This document shows, one piece after another, positions 1 through 5,431 of a stretch of DNA of 5,431 nt. Each line of letters opens with the position of its first letter. The first letter of the stretch is position 1. The DNA is from an uncultured Planctomycetaceae bacterium (GTDB taxonomy: Bacteria > Planctomycetota > Planctomycetia > Pirellulales > UBA1268), in assembly GCA_903958265.1 (NCBI GenBank), contig CAJBSQ010000430.1, positions 1-5,431 on the forward strand, given 5' to 3'. The notes beneath the pieces are model-generated. The model saw only the letters and a list, made by a program, of their open reading frames with translations. It did no database searches and was not told the DNA's origin. The position numbers were made by a program, and so were the translations under genes.

Positions 1-2
1 CC

Positions 3-50
3 TTCGCCTACCCGCCCTCGATTACGAAGATGACGCTCCACATAAACTGA
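3..50 (+). CDS. Possible 3' end of an unidentified gene (partial, enters from left edge)
   Basis: The third forward frame is open from the window edge to a TGA at 48-50 and would encode about 15 residues ending in KMTLHIN. About 13 of its 15 sense codons end in G or C, which matches the codon use of the clear genes here. The other forward frames in this stretch do not show that bias. A gene ending here would converge on ribD, with 16 bases between the two stop codons. The piece is too short to identify, and chance cannot be excluded. It could equally be non-coding spacer downstream of ribD. Confidence 0.3.
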   Translation, partial: FAYPPSITKMTLHIN

Positions 51-66
51 ATGCGCTCTAGCCGCG

Positions 67-1170
67 TCAGGAGATGGTGCCGCGGACGAGGATGTCGCCG
101 CCGGGGTGCGACACGTCTTCGATGCACAGCCGCCGGACGTCGGGCAGAGGATCGAGAGCCGCCGCCGCCCCGCCGAGAATGCTCGGGGCCACGAACACCC
201 AGGCCTCGTCGACCTCACCTGCGGCGAACAGCGTGGCATGGACGTGGGGCCCTCCCTCGGCGAGCAGGTTGGTGAGCCTGCGGCTCCCGAGTTCGCGAAG
301 CAGGGCCGTGGTGCGGGCCGCGTGGTCGAGGTCGTCGCCCTGCCAGATCTCGCAGCCCGCCGCGGCAAGCGCAGCGGTTCGCTCCGGCGGGGCGCCGGGG
401 CCGACGGCGACAAGCAGCGGGCACTCCCGCGCCGTGCGGACGAGCCGGCTGGCGAGTGGCAGCCGGGCCGCACTGTCGAGCACGATCCGCAGCGGCCGTC
501 GCGGACCGGCCGCGGAGCCGGCCGCAGTCCGCACGGTGAGCAGGGGGTCATCGGCCAGCGCCGTGCCGATGCCCACCGCGACGGCGTCGATCCGGCTTCG
601 CAGTTCGTGGACAAGCGCCCGCGATTCGGGGGACGAGATCCAGCGATCCTGACCGGCCGCCGCGGCCATGCGGCCGTCGAGGCTCAGCGCCCACTTGGCG
701 ATCACCCACGGCTTGCCGGTGGTGAGGAGTTTTCGAAACGGCGCAGTCAGCCGGGTGGCCTCGGCCGAGCACAGTCCCACCTCCACCGTCACGCCGCCCC
801 GCCGCAGGGCCTCGAGGCCGCGGCCGGCCACGGGCGTGAACGGATCGCCCGCCGCGACGACCACGCGGGCGATGCCGGCCGCGAGGATGGCGTCGGTGCA
901 GGGGGGCGTCTTGCCGTGGTGGCAGCACGGCTCGAGCGTCACATAGAGCGTCGCCGCCCGCGCCCGGCTTCCGGCGGCCGCGAGCGCCATCACCTCGGCA
1001 TGCGGCCCGCCGAACTCACCATGCCAGCCCTCGCCCACGATCGCCGCCGGGTGGCCGCTGGTCGCCACCACCGCGCCCACCTGCGGATTCGGCTCCACGT
1101 GGCCGCGGCCGAGCGCGGCGAGCTCGAGAGCCCGGCGCATCGCCAGTTCGTCGAAGGCCGAGAACGCCAT
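67..1170 (-). CDS. ribD: Bifunctional diaminohydroxyphosphoribosylaminopyrimidine deaminase / 5-amino-6-(5-phosphoribosylamino)uracil reductase
   Basis: RibD carries out the second and third steps of riboflavin synthesis in the cytoplasm: zinc-dependent deamination of the GTP-derived pyrimidine, then NADPH-dependent reduction of its ribose chain. The 367-residue product has the usual full length. The N-terminal deaminase half (about 1-145) has EPNPQVGAVV (26-35), the HAE motif (57-59; H57 zinc ligand, E59 catalytic) and PCCHHGKTPPC (81-91), giving zinc ligands C82 and C91. The C-terminal reductase half (about 153-367) has KWALSLDGRMA (159-169), WISS (177-180), GIGTALADDPLLTVR (200-214) and LLAEGGP (302-308). 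The ATG at 1170 is chosen because family homology begins there. An upstream ATG at 1305 would add 45 Arg/Pro-rich residues lying inside the neighbouring gene. It starts 7 bases after the SEC-C gene, so co-transcription is likely. No other rib gene is in view. Confidence 0.97.
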   Translation of the reverse strand: MAFSAFDELAMRRALELAALGRGHVEPNPQVGAVVATSGHPAAIVGEGWHGEFGGPHAEVMALAAAGSRARAATLYVTLEPCCHHGKTPPCTDAILAAGIARVVVAAGDPFTPVAGRGLEALRRGGVTVEVGLCSAEATRLTAPFRKLLTTGKPWVIAKWALSLDGRMAAAAGQDRWISSPESRALVHELRSRIDAVAVGIGTALADDPLLTVRTAAGSAAGPRRPLRIVLDSAARLPLASRLVRTARECPLLVAVGPGAPPERTAALAAAGCEIWQGDDLDHAARTTALLRELGSRRLTNLLAEGGPHVHATLFAAGEVDEAWVFVAPSILGGAAAALDPLPDVRRLCIEDVSHPGGDILVRGTIS

Positions 1171-1175
1171 GGGTT

Positions 1176-1179
1176 CTTC
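1176..1179 (-). promoter_or_regulatory. Weak ribosome-binding site for ribD overlapping the upstream stop
   Basis: On the minus strand GAAG lies 5 bases before the ribD ATG and shares bases with the TGA stop (1178-1180) of the SEC-C gene. Any ribosome finishing the upstream gene would be within a few bases of the ribD start, so translational coupling is plausible. The match to a Shine-Dalgarno core is short. It mainly supports the 1170 start over the 1305 start. Confidence 0.35.
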
Positions 1180-3385
1180 AGGTGGGCGTCCAGATGACCT
1201 TCTTCTCGCCCGCCGGCCCGGAGGACTCGCCCCCCGGAGTCCAGAGCTTGCCGGCTGCCGCCGCCGGAGCGGTGCCGGGCGACGAGGCGGCGCCGCCGGG
1301 AGCACCCATCGCGGCCGTGCCCGGCGAAGAGCGTCCGGCGAGGGCGGAGAGGTCGACGCCCGCCTCCATCATCACCTCGGCGAATGCCTGCAGCACCTGC
1401 TGATCGCGGGCATGCTCGCGGCGGACGTGCTCGAGCAGCCGCATCACGTCGGCCTCGTCGCCCCGCTGCATCCGCACCCGGAGTTCGGCCACGTCGAGCA
1501 TGCCGTCGTTGGCCTTGAGCACCGGGGCGAGCCTGCGGAGTTCGGCGATGATCTCCAGTTTCCGGACGCTCGAAGCCGCCCGGTCTTCGAGAACGCCAAA
1601 CGCCTCCCAGCGGTCGGCAGGCGTGGCATCGGGGCGACTCGAGACCGCTTCGGCGGCCCGTTCGGCGGCCCGCTCGAAGCCGGCATCGACCGCGGTAACG
1701 AGCACGCCGCGGAGTTCGTCGAGGCTCAGTCGGGCCATGTCGAGACGATGCCACCGGAGGGGCGGGACGCCGTCTTCGAGCGGACGCGTCGATTCGACCG
1801 GCGCGGGCGCCGGCAGCCCGACCCGCTCTCGCATCGCCGTCCAGGCGGCGGAGGCATCGGGGCGGCGGGACGTCGCTTCCCCTTCGGTGATGATCGCCTC
1901 CACTCGCCGGGCGGCCTGGGGATCGCGGACCGCCTCACGGGGTGTCTTGCCGAGGAGTTCGGGGAGCGGCGTGTCGGGCCAGATCGCCAGGAATCGGTTC
2001 CAGAGCGCGGCCCGCTGCTCGTCGAGCAGGCCGTCGACCATCGACGGCTGGCCAGCCGCCGCCGGCGCCGGTGGCGCGGTCGGCGGCTGCATGCGAAACT
2101 GGCTGCCCATCAGCCAGTTGGTGGGCGTGGTGCCGGGCAGCGCATCCCCGCCGGTCTCGCCACCGAAGGTGCAGCCGAGCAATGGCTCCACGATCGGCCG
2201 GGCCGCGTCGACGTCCGGAGCGAACCCCTGCAGCACGGCCTCGGGCTCGCGATCGGTCTGCCGGGCGAAGATCAGGAGCGTCGCCAGGAGCCGCGCCGGG
2301 CTCGAGCCGTCGAAGACCCGCCAGGCGGACCGCGGTGGCACGGCGTTTCGAGAGACCCACTGCGCCCGGTCGAAGGCGGTCTGCTCGCAGCTGCCCGTGT
2401 GCCGGAGCTTGTCGTCGAGCAGGTCGAGCGCCGTCGCCCCCGCCTCGCCGCCCGGCACGACCAGCGGGGCGATCCGGCTGGCAAACCGCACGAGCGGTGA
2501 GCGGTCGGGATCGGCCTCGGTCTCCAGTGCGATCGTCCGGCCGATCGCCTCCACGGCGTCGTCGGCCGGGGTGCCGCCCATCCGCGCCACCGCCGCCCAG
2601 GCCTCCGAGGCCTCAAACGGTTTGGCGAGCATCTCGCAGATCACGGCGATGTTGGTGAACAGCTCCCGCGAATCGCCGGCGATGCCCTTGAGGCCGCGGA
2701 AGGCCGTCAGGGCCTTGGCGAGCCGCCAGTGGCGAGCGTGCGCCAGCGCCGTCTCGAAGTCAGGCCGCCAGGCCGCATCGCCGACGGGCTCCTCGAGCCG
2801 CACCCTTGTCCGCAGTGCGGCCGGCACGCCCGATGAGCCGACGATCGCAGCCATGAGCCGCCGCTCGTCCTCGGAGCCCAGCGACCGGTCGATGAGCCAG
2901 TCGACGATGCCCTGCGCGAAGCCGACATGGCCGAGCTGCGCCGCGACCTGCACCAGCGTGCCGGCGATCCGCACCAGCTCCGTCACCACGTTCCGGCCCT
3001 CCTCCCCCGCAGCCTCGCCAGCCGCCTCACGGGACTTGTCGAACGCCGCGGCGGCCTCCTGCATCCGGCCTGCGATCGCGTCGGTGATCGCCGACTGCCC
3101 GAGAGCGAGCGGGTTGGCGGGGAAGGCGTCGAGGAAGGCCCGGCTGCTCACCGTCGCCTCGGCATACTGCTTCGCCGCGAGTTCGAGTTTCGTGCGGGTG
3201 GCCATCAGGCAGGCCCGGCCGGGCGTCTTCGCCTCTAGCCGCTTCACCTGATCGAGCGCCGCGGAGATCTGGTCGCCCTCGATCAGCGTGTCGAGTTGCT
3301 CGAGGTCACCGACGAGGTCGGCGCAGCAGAACTTGATCTTCTTGCCGGTGCCGCCGGGACAGGGGGCATAGGTGTCGATGGCCAT
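1178..3385 (-). CDS. SEC-C-motif, mostly helical (TPR-like) protein of unknown function
   Basis: The product is 735 residues with no signal peptide or membrane segment, so it is probably cytoplasmic. It opens with a SEC-C-type motif, CPGGTGKKIKFCC (9-21). This is the small zinc-binding module found at the SecA C-terminus and in many unrelated proteins. Here the second of the four usual ligands is Gly11, leaving C9, C20 and C21. Residues about 25-300 are Ala-rich helical pairs resembling TPRs (for example 95-120). A Pro/Ala-rich linker (434-447) precedes LLGKTPREAVRDPQAARRVE (477-496), a pattern I associate with SEC-C-type proteins but cannot name as a domain. A second helical block (550-680) leads into a Gly/Ser/Pro/Ala-rich tail carrying KLWTPG (713-718) and VIWTPT (730-735). 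The ATG at 3385 is chosen because the SEC-C motif follows directly; a start at 3577 would add 64 unrelated residues. It is first in a likely operon with ribD. Function is unknown; scaffold or chaperone-like roles are guesses. Confidence 0.88.
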   Translation of the reverse strand: MAIDTYAPCPGGTGKKIKFCCADLVGDLEQLDTLIEGDQISAALDQVKRLEAKTPGRACLMATRTKLELAAKQYAEATVSSRAFLDAFPANPLALGQSAITDAIAGRMQEAAAAFDKSREAAGEAAGEEGRNVVTELVRIAGTLVQVAAQLGHVGFAQGIVDWLIDRSLGSEDERRLMAAIVGSSGVPAALRTRVRLEEPVGDAAWRPDFETALAHARHWRLAKALTAFRGLKGIAGDSRELFTNIAVICEMLAKPFEASEAWAAVARMGGTPADDAVEAIGRTIALETEADPDRSPLVRFASRIAPLVVPGGEAGATALDLLDDKLRHTGSCEQTAFDRAQWVSRNAVPPRSAWRVFDGSSPARLLATLLIFARQTDREPEAVLQGFAPDVDAARPIVEPLLGCTFGGETGGDALPGTTPTNWLMGSQFRMQPPTAPPAPAAAGQPSMVDGLLDEQRAALWNRFLAIWPDTPLPELLGKTPREAVRDPQAARRVEAIITEGEATSRRPDASAAWTAMRERVGLPAPAPVESTRPLEDGVPPLRWHRLDMARLSLDELRGVLVTAVDAGFERAAERAAEAVSSRPDATPADRWEAFGVLEDRAASSVRKLEIIAELRRLAPVLKANDGMLDVAELRVRMQRGDEADVMRLLEHVRREHARDQQVLQAFAEVMMEAGVDLSALAGRSSPGTAAMGAPGGAASSPGTAPAAAAGKLWTPGGESSGPAGEKKVIWTPT
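1649..1672. repeat. Perfect 12-bp tandem duplication inside the SEC-C gene
   Basis: TTCGGCGGCCCG occurs twice back to back (1649-1660 and 1661-1672). In the minus-strand frame it encodes the repeated ERAA in ERAAERAAEA (residues 571-580), so the reading frame is kept. It looks like a small in-frame slippage duplication within a helix and has no evident separate role. Confidence 0.6.
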
Positions 3386-3416
3386 GAGGGAAAGCCGCTC
3401 CGAAGCTGCGGGAAAT

Positions 3417-3434
3417 GCCAGGAAAACTGCCTGG
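3417..3434. repeat. Short inverted repeat, possible operator or 5' leader hairpin
   Basis: CCAGG (3418-3422) and CCTGG (3430-3434) are perfect 5-base inverted arms around a 7-base A-rich centre. The repeat ends directly beside the candidate extended -10 box for the SEC-C/ribD unit, so it would cover the start of transcription or form a hairpin at the 5' end of that mRNA. Five-base arms can occur by chance, so a regulatory role is inference. Confidence 0.3.
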
Positions 3435-3443
3435 AATGTAGCA
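3435..3443 (-). promoter_or_regulatory. Candidate extended -10 promoter box for SEC-C/ribD
   Basis: On the minus strand the sequence reads TGCTACATT, that is TG-N followed by TACATT, a 4 of 6 match to TATAAT in the extended -10 arrangement. Transcription would begin around 3428-3429, giving a leader of about 43-44 bases before the ATG at 3385. No convincing -35 box lies 16-18 bases upstream, which an extended -10 promoter can tolerate. Confidence 0.3.
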
Positions 3444-3475
3444 GAGCCAGAAGGGGACGAAAGCCGCGCGGCGGG

Positions 3476-3504
3476 TTGCCCTGCGGCGCGGTCACTTGCA
3501 TACT
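3476..3504 (+). promoter_or_regulatory. Candidate sigma-70-type promoter for the sigma-54 activator gene
   Basis: TTGCCC (3476-3481) and CATACT (3499-3504) each match 4 of 6 consensus bases of the -35 and -10 boxes and are separated by exactly 17 bases. Transcription would start near 3511, about 44 bases before the GTG at 3555. Position and spacing are right but the boxes are imperfect, so this is a candidate only. Confidence 0.35.
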
Positions 3505-3541
3505 TGTCGCCGGAGACGCACGGTCGGCGGCCGGCGCGTCT

Positions 3542-3545
3542 GAGG
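3542..3545 (+). promoter_or_regulatory. Ribosome-binding site supporting the GTG start at 3555
   Basis: GAGG lies 9 bases before the GTG at 3555. With the receiver-like fold starting five residues after this GTG, it decides the start in favour of 3555 over the in-frame ATGs at 3372, 3378 and 3384, which overlap the beginning of the divergent SEC-C gene. Confidence 0.5.
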
Positions 3546-3554
3546 CCCGTATCC

Positions 3555-4951
<1,397 letters not shown>

Positions 4952-4961
<10 letters not shown>

Positions 4962-4980
4962 ACGTGACTTCGTGCCTGGC
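4952..4980. terminator. Possible bidirectional hairpin at a convergent gene junction
   Basis: GCCAGG (4952-4957) and CCTGGC (4975-4980) are perfect 6-base inverted arms. A short inner pairing, ACG (4962-4964) with CGT (4971-4973), closes a 6-base loop. The structure spans the stop codon of the activator gene and most of the 31-base gap to the convergent gene. There is no T-tract on either side, so it is at best a weak or factor-assisted terminator and may be chance. Confidence 0.25.
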
Positions 4981-4992
4981 GAGGCCGACGGC

Positions 4993-5431
4993 TCACGGCC
5001 GCGTCGCGTGCACCGTGCCGTGAATCCGGCCCTTGGCCCGGCTGCCGTCCTCGGCGGCGAGATCCCAGCGGAGCTCGTAGCAGGTGGTCGGCGCGAAGCC
5101 CTCGATCGAAAGGCGGGCGGTGAGGCCGTCGCTCGACAGGTCGACCGCGGTGATCGCATGCCCGCGCTCGTCGATGTGCTCGGAGCCATAGTTCTTCGAC
5201 CGTTCGAGGGACCACGACGTGTAGCCCCACGACGCAGGATCAACGGCCGACGACCGCGCCAGCGGCGCGGAGAACGTGATCGTCAGTCCGGTCTCGTGGG
5301 CGGCGAGCGCCACCGGCATCCGCAGCATCCCGGCGGTGCGGCGGACCCGGAAGAAGCCGCCGGGCGCCGTCCGGTTACCGGCCCAGGCATGGAGGCCGCA
5401 GGCATACAGCTGCCGGTCGGTCGGATGGAAG
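4993..5431 (-). CDS. C-terminal part of a propeller/SbsA Ig-like domain protein (partial, runs off right edge)
   Basis: The frame is open from the right edge to a TGA at 4993-4995, giving 145 visible residues. The Met at 5326-5328 is internal, because the frame continues upstream with conserved-looking sequence. The first visible residues, FHPTDRQLYACGLHAW (1-16), then GGFFRVRRT (24-32), resemble the last blade of a beta-propeller in large planctomycete secreted proteins of the sugar-dehydrogenase or heme-binding type. Next comes GLTITFSAPL followed by SAVDPASWGY, typical of SbsA/Big_5-type Ig-like domains, which give extracytoplasmic beta-sandwiches. YELRWDLAAEDG and GRIHGTVHAT close the protein. 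No CxxCH heme motif is in the visible part. The N-terminus, signal peptide and catalytic region lie outside, so function is unassigned; the family link is from memory of sequence style. Confidence 0.82.
   Translation of the reverse strand, partial: FHPTDRQLYACGLHAWAGNRTAPGGFFRVRRTAGMLRMPVALAAHETGLTITFSAPLARSSAVDPASWGYTSWSLERSKNYGSEHIDERGHAITAVDLSSDGLTARLSIEGFAPTTCYELRWDLAAEDGSRAKGRIHGTVHATRP

Larger units (their letters stand above)
3386..3554. other. Divergent intergenic spacer between the SEC-C gene and the sigma-54 activator gene
   Basis: These 169 bases separate two start codons pointing away from each other and must hold the promoters for both transcription units. The spacer has short A/T-richer patches (about 3411-3440 and 3494-3505) in an otherwise GC-rich sequence. 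It holds weak sigma-70-like boxes in both directions and one small palindrome, listed separately. I saw no -24/-12 GG-N10-GC sigma-54 promoter and no FMN riboswitch. No clear Shine-Dalgarno precedes the SEC-C ATG; weak or absent SD sequences are common in planctomycetes. Confidence 0.75.

Noticed and set aside
1171..1305. Upstream ATG at 1305 for ribD
   Set aside because: It would add 45 Arg/Pro-rich residues encoded inside the SEC-C gene's 3' end. RibD homology begins right after the ATG at 1170.
1500..3251. 583-residue + strand open frame opposite the SEC-C gene (and overlapping long ones at 1169-2500 and 106-1197)
   Set aside because: These are Ser/Arg/Ala-rich antisense frames without motifs. 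The minus-strand SEC-C and RibD products carry clear family motifs over the same bases.
3372..3554. Longer sigma-54 activator starting at ATG 3372, 3378 or 3384
   Set aside because: It would overlap the start of the divergent gene and add about 57-61 residues with no domain. GTG 3555 has a GAGG at proper distance and sits right before the first receiver strand.
3386..3554. FMN riboswitch (RFN element) ahead of the ribD transcription unit
   Set aside because: ribD often has one in other bacteria, but I could not find the conserved RFN segments in this spacer or in the 7 bases before ribD.
3386..3554. Sigma-54 (-24/-12) promoter in the divergent spacer
   Set aside because: No GG-N10-GC pair with supporting TGGCAC/TTGC context was found on either strand.
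4983..5000. GGCCG-N8-CGGCC hairpin at the end of the right-edge gene
   Set aside because: Only 5-base arms of simple GC composition, no T-tract, and it overlaps coding sequence; likely chance in GC-rich DNA.

Overview
The window is GC-rich DNA with strong G/C preference at third codon positions and tightly packed genes. It most resembles a chromosomal segment of a planctomycete (Pirellulales-like). This placement rests on recall of protein style: the SEC-C/TPR-like protein ending in paired WTP motifs, and the C-terminal propeller-to-Ig-like segment at the right edge. No rRNA or other marker is present, so the taxonomy is inference. I see no mobile element, tRNA, rRNA, CRISPR array or phage gene.

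Layout from left to right. At 3-50 there may be the last codons of a + strand gene entering from outside the window. Converging on it is a minus-strand pair that reads from 3385 down to 67: a 735-residue SEC-C-motif, mostly helical protein of unknown function (1178-3385), then ribD, the bifunctional riboflavin deaminase/reductase (67-1170). Only 7 bases separate the two, so they are probably co-transcribed. A 169-base divergent spacer (3386-3554) holds weak promoter candidates in both directions and a small palindrome. On the + strand, 3555-4961 encodes a sigma-54-dependent transcriptional activator with a receiver-like domain, a complete AAA+ domain and a Fis-type HTH. It converges, with a 31-base gap, on the C-terminal part of a minus-strand protein (4993-5431) that runs off the right edge and looks like the end of a beta-propeller followed by an SbsA-type Ig-like domain.

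How the genes may work together: ribD makes the pyrimidine intermediate of riboflavin synthesis, but no other rib gene and no FMN riboswitch is visible. The sigma-54 activator is divergent from the SEC-C/ribD pair. Its receiver domain appears unable to accept a phosphate, since the Asp, Thr/Ser and Lys switch positions are all substituted. It therefore probably responds to a ligand, a partner protein or its own level rather than to a histidine kinase. No sigma-54 promoter could be seen in the window, so its targets are unknown. The most notable points are this pseudo-receiver, the SEC-C motif lacking one of its four usual zinc ligands, and the pairing of that protein with ribD. I did not find convincing evidence of a wholly new system.
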